This document shows positions 19,742 through 28,019 of a stretch of 64,000 nucleotides of DNA, piece after piece. Position 1 is the stretch's first letter. The number at the start of each line of letters is the position of its first letter. Source of the DNA: Nioella ostreopsis (lineage in GTDB: Bacteria; Pseudomonadota; Alphaproteobacteria; Rhodobacterales; Rhodobacteraceae); the NCBI RefSeq assembly GCF_004000255.1, contig NZ_RCIQ01000011.1:62001-126000 (forward strand), in the 5' to 3' direction. The translations under genes and the position numbers were made by a program. The notes under the pieces are model-generated. The model saw only the letters and a program-made list of their open reading frames with translations. It was not told the origin of the DNA and did no database searches.

Positions 19742-20671
19742 TTAGCGGGTTGAAGTCACGACGACTTCAACCCGCCTGTTTTGTTGGCGGCCTTCATCGC
19801 TGGCATTGTTGGCGCGCGGGGCCAGATAGCCGACGCCCTCGGCCCCCAGTTGCGCGCCATCGACCCCGAGCGTCTGGATCAGGTAACCACGCACCGCCTC
19901 GGCCCGGGCCCGGCTGAGCGCGATATTCCCTTCAAGCGAGCCTTCCGCATCCGTATGGCCCACCAGCACGACGCGCGTTTCGGGATTGTCGTTCAGGAAG
20001 GCGGCCAGATCCATCAGGGACGGGTAATCTCCCTCTGCCAGCGTCGATGACCCAGTGGAGAAGCTGAGATCGGCCAGCGTAGCGGTGCCCTGAACCGTCA
20101 GGCTTTCGCGGATATCGACGATTTCATCCCCGTCAGGCGACCGGGTGGACACCGCGACCGAAACGGGCGTCATATCCGCGGGGCTGATGCGGACCATGTG
20201 GATATAGCCGCGCAGGCCGCCGCGAGAGGTCAACACACCCACATACTCGGTGCCGGCCTCGCCCTCCAACTGAGCGACGAAATAGGAATAATCGCCCAGA
20301 TCCACATGCATCGCCGGTTCCGGCGTCACATCCATGGCGAAGCGGAAGTCGAAACCACCGCAGAGCGTCGCATCGCAGGCAAAGACCGGGGCGTAACCCT
20401 GCGCCTCGATCTGCGCGCGCAGGGGGGCCATCAGTTGGGCGCTGTTGCCGCTGAAATCCTCCACCTGCCAGACGGATCGCGCCAACGCGCCCTCCACCGT
20501 CATCATCTCGGCCCCGGTGCCCAGCCACGGACTGACCGGCAGGCTGTAATAAGTCGCGCTCTCGGTTTCCTCATGCGACAGCTGCGCCACGCCCGGAAGT
20601 TCCAGCTCCAACGCGTGGAGCGGAAGGGCGGCGGCCAGCGCCACAAGGGATATGAGAGCGCCCCGGATCAC
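19742..20671 (-). CDS. OmpA-family outer-membrane/periplasmic protein
   Basis: 309-residue exported protein with a signal peptide (MIRGALISLVALAAALPLHA). The first ~190 residues are a domain I do not recognise, containing one possible disulfide pair (FACDATLCGGF). Residues about 195-305 form an OmpA C-terminal peptidoglycan-binding domain: VLVGHTDAEGS, ALSRARAEAVRGYL and QQNRRVEV are the diagnostic segments. It probably anchors the envelope to peptidoglycan. Its ATG overlaps the stop of the upstream AhpD-like gene by 4 bp, so it ends a cinA-GNAT-ahpD-like-ompA-like operon. Confidence 0.88.
   Translation of the reverse strand: MIRGALISLVALAAALPLHALELELPGVAQLSHEETESATYYSLPVSPWLGTGAEMMTVEGALARSVWQVEDFSGNSAQLMAPLRAQIEAQGYAPVFACDATLCGGFDFRFAMDVTPEPAMHVDLGDYSYFVAQLEGEAGTEYVGVLTSRGGLRGYIHMVRISPADMTPVSVAVSTRSPDGDEIVDIRESLTVQGTATLADLSFSTGSSTLAEGDYPSLMDLAAFLNDNPETRVVLVGHTDAEGSLEGNIALSRARAEAVRGYLIQTLGVDGAQLGAEGVGYLAPRANNASDEGRQQNRRVEVVVTSTR
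19745..19784 (+). terminator. Candidate plus-strand terminator inside the end of the ompA-like gene
   Basis: A perfect 12-bp inverted repeat (GCGGGTTGAAGT, 19745-19756, with its complement at 19764-19775, seven-base loop) is followed on the plus strand by CTGTTTTGTT. It would end lysR transcripts. It covers the last codons (about residues 299-309) of the convergent OmpA-like gene. Confidence 0.5.
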
Positions 20672-21243
20672 CTGTTCATGCCGTGATATTCATCATTGGG
20701 CCGCATATCGACGGCAGAGGCCATTCGATTGGTCATGTTGAAGAAGCTGGCGACAGAGGCGATGTCGAAGATATCGCGGTCGGAAAAACCCACATCGCGC
20801 AGGGTCTGCCGGTCCTCTTCCTCGATCTTGTAGCTCGCTTCCGTCATCTGCACGGCGAAATCCAGCATTGCGCGCTGGCGCGGGTCCAGATCGGCCACGC
20901 GGTAGTTCATCACCAGCATTTCGCCCAGTTTCGGATCGCCCGACAGGGCGCGCACGGCCTGACCATGGGCGGTGAGGCAATAGAAACAGCGGTTCACGGC
21001 AGAGACGACCACGGCGATCATCTCGCGCTCCAGCTTGCTGAGGTTGCTTTGCCCCAGCATCAGGTCGTTATACATCGCAGTAAAGGCGTTCAGCTTGTCC
21101 ACGTCAAACGCATAGGACGCCAGCACATTGGGGATCATCCCAAGCTTCTCATCACAGATGTCGAAATATTTCTGCGTCGCCTCTGGCAGCGGGTCCAGCG
21201 GCGGCAGGTTCAGCGCGGTCGCGTTCGGGTTCGGTTTCGCCAC
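20668..21243 (-). CDS. Peroxidase-related carboxymuconolactone decarboxylase (AhpD-like) protein
   Basis: 191-residue cytoplasmic protein of the AhpD-like fold. The redox-active CXXC with its histidine is seen in CFYCLTAHGQAVRA near residue 88, which is the proton relay and thiol centre of AhpD-type peroxidases. The first 60 residues (PEATQKYFDICDEKLGMIPN) match the 'uncharacterised peroxidase-related' subgroup. It may reduce alkyl hydroperoxides, but no partner reductase is adjacent. It lies 3 bp downstream of the GNAT gene and overlaps the ompA-like gene by 4 bp. Confidence 0.87.
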   Translation of the reverse strand: MAKPNPNATALNLPPLDPLPEATQKYFDICDEKLGMIPNVLASYAFDVDKLNAFTAMYNDLMLGQSNLSKLEREMIAVVVSAVNRCFYCLTAHGQAVRALSGDPKLGEMLVMNYRVADLDPRQRAMLDFAVQMTEASYKIEEEDRQTLRDVGFSDRDIFDIASVASFFNMTNRMASAVDMRPNDEYHGMNR

Positions 21244-21246
21244 GGA

Positions 21247-21966
21247 TCAGCCTTTCTTGATACGGTAATGATAAGCACCGGCAGAGGTCATTCCCAGCCC
21301 GGCGTAAAGAGTCTGCGCCGCTTTGTTGGCTTTGACAACCAAAACGGCAAGATCCCGCGCATTATGACGCGCGGCCCAGTTGGCGGCGCCCCGCATCATG
21401 GTGCGGCCAATGCCCATGCGGCGGGCCTCTGGTAACACTTCCAGCGCGTGCAGCATGGCGGTGCCATTGTGGATGGCGACGAAGGCGGTGGCGACCGGGT
21501 GGTCGTTGTGCCGACCCAGAAGCGCGGTCTTGGGGCCTGCGGCGCGGTCCATCACGGCCATCCGCGCAGGGCCGATGCCACCCTCGGCCCAGATCTCGGT
21601 CTGGACGGCAAGAGGCGGCCAGCAAGGAATTGCAGCCAGCCGGTGCAGGTCGGCGGTAAGCGTCTCGACGGGGGCAACAAGGAAATCGACCGGGTCGATG
21701 ATCTCATAGCCCATTTCGGCCAGAACAGTGTCTAACGCGGCGTCTTCGGGCCTGATCTGAAACAGCAGGTCCTGCCCCATATCGCGGCAGGCCTGTTCGG
21801 CTTGCGCGATGTCCTCGGGGCGCCAATCGCCCTCTGCCGTGACAGACGACACCCGCTTGCCCGCGCCCTGCCCGTCACGCACCAGCCAGGGGCCGATACG
21901 AGTGATCGAGGCCGCGGGCCATGTGGCCTCGCAGATGTCGAAAAGCCCTGTGTTAGTGACTGTCAT
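21247..21966 (-). CDS. GNAT-family N-acetyltransferase
   Basis: 239 residues. The acetyl-CoA-binding motif of the GNAT fold is in the C-terminal half: LEVLPEARRMGIGRTMM (R/Q-x-x-G-x-G/A) near residue 180, followed by the characteristic VKANKAAQTLYAGLGM. The N-terminal half looks like a degenerate second GNAT domain, as in several Rhodobacteraceae homologues. Acceptor unknown. It overlaps cinA by 4 bp and precedes the AhpD-like gene by 3 bp. Confidence 0.85.
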   Translation of the reverse strand: MTVTNTGLFDICEATWPAASITRIGPWLVRDGQGAGKRVSSVTAEGDWRPEDIAQAEQACRDMGQDLLFQIRPEDAALDTVLAEMGYEIIDPVDFLVAPVETLTADLHRLAAIPCWPPLAVQTEIWAEGGIGPARMAVMDRAAGPKTALLGRHNDHPVATAFVAIHNGTAMLHALEVLPEARRMGIGRTMMRGAANWAARHNARDLAVLVVKANKAAQTLYAGLGMTSAGAYHYRIKKG

Positions 21967-22691
21967 GGTGTTTCCGGGAAGAGATGCACAAGCGCCGTGA
22001 TCACCTTGTCGATCTGCGGCCCATCGGTGCCGCGCACGACGATGTTGGACCCATAAACGCCGTTCTGGATGTAGGGGTAGGACCCGATGGAGACCTCCGG
22101 GTTCTCCTCCGCCAGTTTGGTCAGCGGCCCGGCGATCTCTCCCTCGCCCCGCTCGATCCGGATGGTCTGTGACAGCAGCGGCGCACCCCCGGTCAGCGTC
22201 GGCAGGATCGAGGCGACCATCGCCTCAAACACCGAAGGCACGCCCGCCATCACATGCACATTGCGCAGGGTGAAACCGGGGGCAACAGACACGGGGTTTT
22301 CGATCAGCGTCGCGCCATCGGGAATGCGCGCCATGCGCAGGCGGGCCTCGTTCAGCTCCTGCCCGGACCGGTCGTAATGGGCCTGCAACAGCGCGCGGGC
22401 ATCGTCGCGGATGCTGATCTTTGTATCGAAGGCGGCGGCCACAGCCTCGGCGGTGATGTCGTCATGGGTGGGACCGATGCCGCCAGACGTGAAAACATGG
22501 TCATAGGCGGCGGACAGGGCCTGCACGGCGGCAACAATGCCGTCATGCGTATCGGCCACGACTCGCACTTCGGTCAGGTCGATACCGTGGCTGGTCAGTT
22601 GCTGCGCCAGATGGTGCATGTTCGAATCGCGGGTGCGGCCCGAGAGGATCTCGTCTCCGATCACCAGCATGGCGGCGGTTGGGTTGGGCAT
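21963..22691 (-). CDS. CinA-like competence/damage-inducible protein, molybdopterin-binding domain
   Basis: 242-residue protein consisting of the MoaB/MogA-like domain of CinA, without the C-terminal nicotinamide-nucleotide amidase domain. The motif TSGGIGPTHDDIT near residue 70 and AMLVIGDEILSGRTRDSN at the N-terminus are the family hallmarks. In CinA this domain is a COG1058-type ADP-ribose pyrophosphatase. First gene of a four-gene minus-strand unit and divergent from sfsA with only 46 bp between starts. Confidence 0.88.
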   Translation of the reverse strand: MPNPTAAMLVIGDEILSGRTRDSNMHHLAQQLTSHGIDLTEVRVVADTHDGIVAAVQALSAAYDHVFTSGGIGPTHDDITAEAVAAAFDTKISIRDDARALLQAHYDRSGQELNEARLRMARIPDGATLIENPVSVAPGFTLRNVHVMAGVPSVFEAMVASILPTLTGGAPLLSQTIRIERGEGEIAGPLTKLAEENPEVSIGSYPYIQNGVYGSNIVVRGTDGPQIDKVITALVHLFPETP

Positions 22692-22737
22692 GAGCGTGTT
22701 CCTTGCCTCTTGTTTGGCTCAGGTATAGGCCCGCACC

Positions 22738-23445
22738 ATGCGCTTTCAAACCCCTCTCATCCCCGCCCGGCTGATCCGTCGCTACAAACGCTTTCTGGCC
22801 GATTGCCGGTTGGAGGATGGACGCGAGATCACCGCCCATTGCGCCAATCCCGGCTCCATGATGGGGCTGGCGGATCCGGGGAGCCTTGTGTGGCTGGAAC
22901 CCAATGATGACCCGAAGAAGAAGCTGAAATTCGGCTGGCGGCTGGTGGATCATGAAAACGGCCATTTCACCGGGGTCGATACCAGCCTGCCCAACCGGAT
23001 GCTGCGCGCCGCGTTGGAGGCCGGGGAGGTTTCGGGGCTGGAAGGCTATGAAACCGTGCGCCCGGAGGTGAAGTACGGCGAAGCGAGCCGCATCGACTTC
23101 CTGCTGCAAGGCGCAGGTTGTCCCGATGCCTATGTGGAGGTGAAGTCGGTGACGCTGTCCCGCCAGCCCGGCCTGGCGGAGTTCCCCGACAGCAAGACCG
23201 CGCGCGGCGCGAAGCACCTGGCAGAGCTGTCCGCGATGGTGCGCGAAGGCCACCGCGCCGTGATGCTCTACCTGATCCAGCGCACGGATTGTGAGGCATT
23301 CACCCTTGCCAGTGACATCGACCCCACCTACGCCGCCGCCTACACCGAGGCGCGCAAGGCGGGGGTTGAAACGCTGTGCTTCGATTGCCGGATCACGCCA
23401 GATGGCGTATGGCTTGGCGGCCAAAAATGGGTCGAAATCCCATAA
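22738..23445 (+). CDS. sfsA: DNA/RNA nuclease SfsA
   Basis: 235 residues. SfsA was first described as a sugar-fermentation stimulation protein and is now regarded as a nuclease-fold protein. Recognisable segments are AHCANPGSMMGL near residue 38, FTGVDTSLPN near 78, and the PD-(D/E)XK-like core SRIDFLLQG...YVEVKSVTLS near 118-140. Length is normal. It starts 46 bp from the divergent cinA-like gene. Confidence 0.93.
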   Translation: MRFQTPLIPARLIRRYKRFLADCRLEDGREITAHCANPGSMMGLADPGSLVWLEPNDDPKKKLKFGWRLVDHENGHFTGVDTSLPNRMLRAALEAGEVSGLEGYETVRPEVKYGEASRIDFLLQGAGCPDAYVEVKSVTLSRQPGLAEFPDSKTARGAKHLAELSAMVREGHRAVMLYLIQRTDCEAFTLASDIDPTYAAAYTEARKAGVETLCFDCRITPDGVWLGGQKWVEIP

Positions 23446-23469
23446 ACAGGGTCGATTCCAGTGCCATTC

Positions 23470-24354
23470 TCACTCTGACAGACTGTCCGCGATGTGATCG
23501 AACACAAGCCTGATCCGACGGCTGGTCCGCAGTTCCCTGTGTGTCACCAGCCATGTCGGAATGGTGAACGGGTCCAGATCGGTCAAAACAGGCTCTAAAT
23601 CAGGGAATTTCCCTGCGATACGATCCGGCAGGATCACCATCCCAAGGCCGTTTCGGGCCATTTCCAAAGCCACAAACTGCGAAGAGGCGCTAAGGCGGAA
23701 ATTTGCCCTGGTCAGGTCAAGCCCGGCGGGCAGCAGATAGCCCAACATCCGGTCGACCTCGACATAGCTGATGATCTGGTGGTCACCTAGTCCACCTGCC
23801 TCAGGCTTGCCGTTGGCTTCGACATAGGCGTGGCTGGCATAGAAGCGCAGCGTCTCATCCCTCAGGCGCCGCGCGATCAGGTTGGGCTGCTCCGGGCGGG
23901 CGTGGCGGATCGCAATATCGGCCTCGCGCCGCAAGAGATCCTGCAGACCGTTGTCCGCCATGATGTCGATGTCCAGCAGCGGCGCCTGACGTATCAAACT
24001 GGCGATGAGAGGCGGCAAGAGGAAGGCTGCCGTCAGCTCTGATGCGGTGACTCGGACAAGACCCTGAACGGATTGCGACTGACCTGATGCGGAAAGAGAG
24101 AGCAGGTTTGCCCCGCTTGCCATGGCTCGGACATGGTCCAGAAGGCTCTCCCCTGCTTCAGTCAGCGTGACAGAGCGACCGGTCCGTTCAAAAAGCGTGA
24201 CGTTCAACGCCTGCTCCAGCCCGGCGATCTGGCGGCTGACGGTCGGCTGCGTTTGCCCAAGGGCGCGGGCAGCTGCGGAAAGTGAACCTTCCTCGGCAAC
24301 TTTCAAGAAGGTCCGGGCATGGTTCCAGTCGAAGGTGATCATAGGGTCAGTCAT
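23470..24354 (-). CDS. LysR-family transcriptional regulator
   Basis: 294 residues. The N-terminal helix-turn-helix is clear (GSLSAAARALGQTQPTVSRQ, residues about 24-43), followed by a substrate-binding-like effector domain. It is divergent from a small NAD(P)-binding protein with 114 bp between the starts, the classical arrangement of a LysR regulator with its target, so it probably controls that gene in response to an unknown effector. Confidence 0.92.
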   Translation of the reverse strand: MTDPMITFDWNHARTFLKVAEEGSLSAAARALGQTQPTVSRQIAGLEQALNVTLFERTGRSVTLTEAGESLLDHVRAMASGANLLSLSASGQSQSVQGLVRVTASELTAAFLLPPLIASLIRQAPLLDIDIMADNGLQDLLRREADIAIRHARPEQPNLIARRLRDETLRFYASHAYVEANGKPEAGGLGDHQIISYVEVDRMLGYLLPAGLDLTRANFRLSASSQFVALEMARNGLGMVILPDRIAGKFPDLEPVLTDLDPFTIPTWLVTHRELRTSRRIRLVFDHIADSLSE

Positions 24355-24468
24355 TGATTTTCGTATACCAAGCCAACAGATTTTCGCAATTTATAGTTGA
24401 ATTTTGCATGTCTAAAAGCCTGCCAAGTCAAGGGCCAGGCGGCCCGCCATCAACGCAGGAACTCCTTC
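24355..24468. promoter_or_regulatory. Divergent lysR / NAD(P)-binding protein control region
   Basis: The 114-bp gap holds an A/T-rich stretch (24380-24420) unlike the surrounding DNA, with the partial dyad GCAATT...AATTTTGC (24386-24408). LysR regulators usually bind T-N11-A dyads in such positions. The ribosome site AGGA (24457-24460) lies eight bases before the plus-strand ATG. Confidence 0.4.
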
Positions 24469-25098
24469 ATGAACTTAGTCGTCCTGGGTGCCAACGGGCG
24501 CACCGGAACCCATGTGCTTCGCCTTGCCCTCGAAAGAGGGGAGACCGTGACCGCCGTCGTCCGGTCAGAGGCAAAACGCCCGAAGCTTCAGCACAAGAGA
24601 TTGCGCGTCGTTGTCGGCGACCCTTGCGACCCCGCCTTTCTGGCGGATGCGTTTCGCGGGCAGGATGCCGTGATCTCCACGCTTGGCGGACGCATGCCCA
24701 CCAAACGCGCGACGTCGGTCTACCCGGATTCGGCGGATGCAATTGTTCAGGCGGCGTGGGAAAGCGGTTTGAAACGGGTTGTGGTCACATCCACCGCGCT
24801 TCTCTTTCCCGCGCGTCGGTGGCGTGATGCCATGCTGGCCGCCCTCGTCGGAAACGTGGTGAAAAGCGCCACTCGGATGGAGCGCAGTCTGGCAGCGTCC
24901 AACCTGAACGTGACGGTCGCACGCTGCGGATTCCTGACCGATGACGAACACGCCACCTACCGCGCGCTAGAGGATACTCTGCCCGTCAACGGATCTTCCG
25001 TGTCCCGCGCGGCCCTTGCCACCTTTTTGATCCACACCGTGCTGCGACAGGGATCGGGGTATCGGGTCTACGGCGTGTCGTCGCTGCCGAAGGAATAG
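24469..25098 (+). CDS. NAD(P)-binding (NmrA-like, atypical SDR) protein
   Basis: 209 residues starting directly with the Rossmann motif: MNLVVLGANGRTGTHVL. The segment DAVISTLGG near 65 is typical of NmrA/atypical short-chain dehydrogenases that lack the YxxxK active site; such proteins act as redox sensors or flavin reductases. I start at this ATG because it has a ribosome site and the glycine motif follows at once; 24 earlier codons are open but not family-like. Divergent from a LysR gene that probably regulates it. Function not determined. Confidence 0.85.
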   Translation: MNLVVLGANGRTGTHVLRLALERGETVTAVVRSEAKRPKLQHKRLRVVVGDPCDPAFLADAFRGQDAVISTLGGRMPTKRATSVYPDSADAIVQAAWESGLKRVVVTSTALLFPARRWRDAMLAALVGNVVKSATRMERSLAASNLNVTVARCGFLTDDEHATYRALEDTLPVNGSSVSRAALATFLIHTVLRQGSGYRVYGVSSLPKE

Positions 25099-25204
25099 AC
25101 CCGGAGAGGTCCTGCGGGTTGAGTGCCCACTGAAGCGCCTCTATTGCTCAGTTGACTCTGTTTTAATGCAGGTGGCAGTCTCACGAAATCAGCTCGGAGG
25201 GCGG

Positions 25205-25945
25205 ATGCGGTTTCTGTCGATAGTCATTCTGGGGATTGTTCTGCCGGGCATCGCTTTGGCTCAGGCAGGGCTTGGGCGACTTGATCACAACGGGATCAAC
25301 CAACTTCGCCCGGCAATGCAAAGTGCGATCGTGCCACCCGGTGCATCGGAAGCCTGGCATTTCATCTTGCCGGGGGGATCATGCGAGCGGGAAGATTGCC
25401 GGTCTGACCGGGAACGAACCCAGATGATCCAGAGCCGACCGGATAACAACGCGGGCGAGGCCTATCGCTACACATTCTCGTTTTATCTTCCGGACGATTT
25501 TCCCGATGTGACACCTGCGAACACCATGCTGTGGGAGGTAAAACCGTTCGGACCGGGCAAGCCGTCGATTGCCGTGGAAATCGTTGACGGTCACCTGCAG
25601 TTCACGATGTCGAACCCGGGTATCTCACAGACCGACCTGATGAATCCTGAACGCCCTTCGATCATGCAACACATGGGCTCCATCCCCCGTGGACGATGGA
25701 CTGATGTTATGATTGATGTACGCTGGTCATCCGGAGAAGACGGTATCTTGCGCGTCTACCAGAACGGTCGGTTGATCGTTAACCACACTGGCCCAAACAT
25801 GGAAGCTGGGGTTCAAAGACAAGCGGTGATGTTTGGGCTGTATCGAAGCTTCATCAGCCGGTTCACCATCCGCACCGGTCAGCCGCAAGCTCCGACCCAA
25901 GAAGCATATTTCGCGAACGTCGTTCGGCAGCGGATCAGTTTTTGA
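25205..25945 (+). CDS. Secreted polysaccharide-lyase-like protein (heparin lyase I fold)
   Basis: 246-residue exported protein with a signal peptide (MRFLSIVILGIVLPGIALAQ). The body resembles the jelly-roll lyases grouped with heparin lyase I/glucuronan lyase: YRYTFSFYLPDDFPDV, ANTMLWEVKPFG, and the late RGRWTDVMIDVRWS followed by LRVYQNGRLIVNHTGPN are typical strands. If active it would cleave uronic-acid-containing polysaccharide outside the cell. I start at the ATG behind GGAGGG rather than 13 codons earlier. The gene stands alone, with no transporter or sugar-acid enzymes beside it. Assignment is by pattern and moderately sure. Confidence 0.65.
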   Translation: MRFLSIVILGIVLPGIALAQAGLGRLDHNGINQLRPAMQSAIVPPGASEAWHFILPGGSCEREDCRSDRERTQMIQSRPDNNAGEAYRYTFSFYLPDDFPDVTPANTMLWEVKPFGPGKPSIAVEIVDGHLQFTMSNPGISQTDLMNPERPSIMQHMGSIPRGRWTDVMIDVRWSSGEDGILRVYQNGRLIVNHTGPNMEAGVQRQAVMFGLYRSFISRFTIRTGQPQAPTQEAYFANVVRQRISF

Positions 25946-25997
25946 ATAAAAGGCGAGGCAAAAGTCTCGGTCGGATGCAGGACACCGGCATTTCCCC

Positions 25998-26852
25998 TTA
26001 TTCAGAGACTTGAATCAGCGTCTGGGTCGGGAACGGGATGTCGATCCCGGCCTTATCCAGCGCCTCTTTCACCTGCCGCTTCATGTCGGCCTCGAAGGAA
26101 AACTTGTCCGACGAGGCGCACCAGACCCTCACCAGGAAATCCACGGAACTGTCACCGAGATTGTTGACCTGGCAGAACGGCTCCGGCTCTGGCAAGGCGC
26201 GCGGGTCGGACAGGATCGTGTCGCGGATCACTTTCTCGGCCGTGGCAAGGTTCGATCCGTAGGACACACCGAAGGTCCATTCCGCCCGGCGCGTATCATA
26301 GACCGAATAGTTGGTAATCACGCTGCCCCAGACGCTCGCGTTCGGCACAATCACCTGCACGTTGTCCAGTGTCGCAAGCTCCGTCGTGTTCAGCGAAATG
26401 TCCTTCACAGTGCCAGAAACCCCCGCAACAGAGACGAAATCACCCAATTTGATCGGCCGGAACAGGATGATCATCACCCCCGCCGCGACGTTGGACAGCG
26501 TACCTTGCAGCGCCAGGCCAATCGCCAGACCGGCGGCACCGATGGCGGCGACAAGCGAGGTCGTCTGAACCCCGAACGTGTTCAGCACCACCACAAGCAC
26601 CAAGATCAGCACCGCATAGCGCGCCAGGTTACCGAGGAAGGTGAACAGCGTGTCGTCCAGTTCCTCCCGCGCCAGCGCAATTGAGACGATCTTGCGCCGC
26701 ACCCACCCGCCGATCACGAAGGCGGCAAACAGCAGCAGGATCGCGGCCAGAACGCTGCCAACCACCTGCGCCAGATATTCCAGCGTCAGAACATCGCCAA
26801 GCGTCTGCCCGCCCGCGATATCCAATGTCATCAGATTGCTTAGCGCTTCCAT
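25998..26852 (-). CDS. Small-conductance mechanosensitive channel (MscS family)
   Basis: 284-residue inner-membrane channel that opens on membrane tension to release solutes after hypo-osmotic shock. Three N-terminal helices are followed by the pore helix TM3 rich in Gly/Ala (IGAAGLAIGLALQGTLSNVA) and the cytoplasmic MscS beta domain starting with FRPIKLGDFVSVAGVSGTVK. Length and layout are those of E. coli MscS. Divergent from map. Confidence 0.94.
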   Translation of the reverse strand: MEALSNLMTLDIAGGQTLGDVLTLEYLAQVVGSVLAAILLLFAAFVIGGWVRRKIVSIALAREELDDTLFTFLGNLARYAVLILVLVVVLNTFGVQTTSLVAAIGAAGLAIGLALQGTLSNVAAGVMIILFRPIKLGDFVSVAGVSGTVKDISLNTTELATLDNVQVIVPNASVWGSVITNYSVYDTRRAEWTFGVSYGSNLATAEKVIRDTILSDPRALPEPEPFCQVNNLGDSSVDFLVRVWCASSDKFSFEADMKRQVKEALDKAGIDIPFPTQTLIQVSE

Positions 26853-26987
26853 CTACACATGCTCCTGTTGCCTGTCGCTTTGCCCATGGCTAGCGCAAAG
26901 CGGCGCGGGCGGCAAATCGCTCCGCCCTCTGGCATCCGGGCGCATCCTGCCCTAGGTTGCAGCCCGAAAAGGCCAAGGAGCGCTACG

Positions 26988-27797
26988 TTGGACAAGTTCG
27001 AAGGCCGTCTGACCCGGGACGGCATCCGCATTCACAACCCCTCTGACTTTGCCGGCATGCACAAGGCCGGCGCATTGGCGGCGCGCATCCTCGATGACAT
27101 CGCCGGGATGGTCGAACCGGGCCAGACGACGGAAGCGATCGACGCCGAGATCGAGCGGATGGTGAATGACGCGGGCGCCAAGTCTGCCACGATTGGCTAC
27201 AAGGGCTATCAGCACGCCAGCTGCATTTCGGTCAATCACGTGGTCTGCCACGGCATTCCCGGCCCCAAGACGCTGAAGAACGGCGATATCCTGAATATCG
27301 ACGTGACGGTGATCGTCGATGGCTGGTTCGGCGACACCAGCCGGATGTATGTGGCGGGCAGCCTCAGCCGCAAATCGGAGCGGTTGATTCAGATCACCCA
27401 TGACGCCCTGTTCAAAGGGATCGAGGCGGTCAAGCCCGGCAACACCTTCGGCGATATCGGCCATGCGATTCAAAGTTTTGTCGAAAGCCACCGCATGTCC
27501 GTTGTGCGCGATTTCTGCGGGCACGGGCTGGGGCAGGTGTTCCACGCGCCACCCAATGTGCTGCATTACGGTCGCCCCGGAACCGGCCCCACGCTGGAAG
27601 AGGGCATGTTCTTCACCATCGAGCCCATGGTGAACCTCGGCCGCCCCGAAACCAAGGTTCTGGCCGATGACTGGACCGCCGTGACCCGAGACAAGTCACT
27701 GAGCGCGCAGTTCGAACATTCCATCGGCGTGACGGCGGATGGGTTCGACATCTTCACGCTGTCCCCCGGCGGCAAATTCCACCCGACCTGGGGTTAA
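26988..27797 (+). CDS. map: Methionine aminopeptidase, type I
   Basis: Removes the initiator methionine from nascent proteins. With a TTG start the protein has 269 residues, the usual length. AAGGAG lies seven bases before the TTG, and no ATG fits. Metal and catalytic residues are all present: His88 (VCHGIPG), Asp105 and Asp116 (NIDVTVIVDGWFGDTSRM), His179 (CGHGLGQ), His186, Glu212 (TIEPMV) and Glu243 (FEHSIGV). A longer opening upstream runs into the mscS promoter region and has no family similarity. Essential in most bacteria. Confidence 0.95.
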   Translation: MDKFEGRLTRDGIRIHNPSDFAGMHKAGALAARILDDIAGMVEPGQTTEAIDAEIERMVNDAGAKSATIGYKGYQHASCISVNHVVCHGIPGPKTLKNGDILNIDVTVIVDGWFGDTSRMYVAGSLSRKSERLIQITHDALFKGIEAVKPGNTFGDIGHAIQSFVESHRMSVVRDFCGHGLGQVFHAPPNVLHYGRPGTGPTLEEGMFFTIEPMVNLGRPETKVLADDWTAVTRDKSLSAQFEHSIGVTADGFDIFTLSPGGKFHPTWG

Positions 27798-28019
27798 GCA
27801 CTACGTCAAAGGCCGGATATTCCAGTTAACCGTTCTGCCCTGACGGATCGGGCAAGCAGCGTCCTGCACGCCTTTAAAACCGGTACGCCATCACTGACCC
27901 GATCGCTACACAGCAAATCCGAAGTCCCCGAAGACAACAAAAACCCTTGAACCATCGCCACCCACTTGGCCAATAGAGTGTACTGCGCCGCAAAAGGCGT
28001 GTGATGTCTTGGGGGGGAC

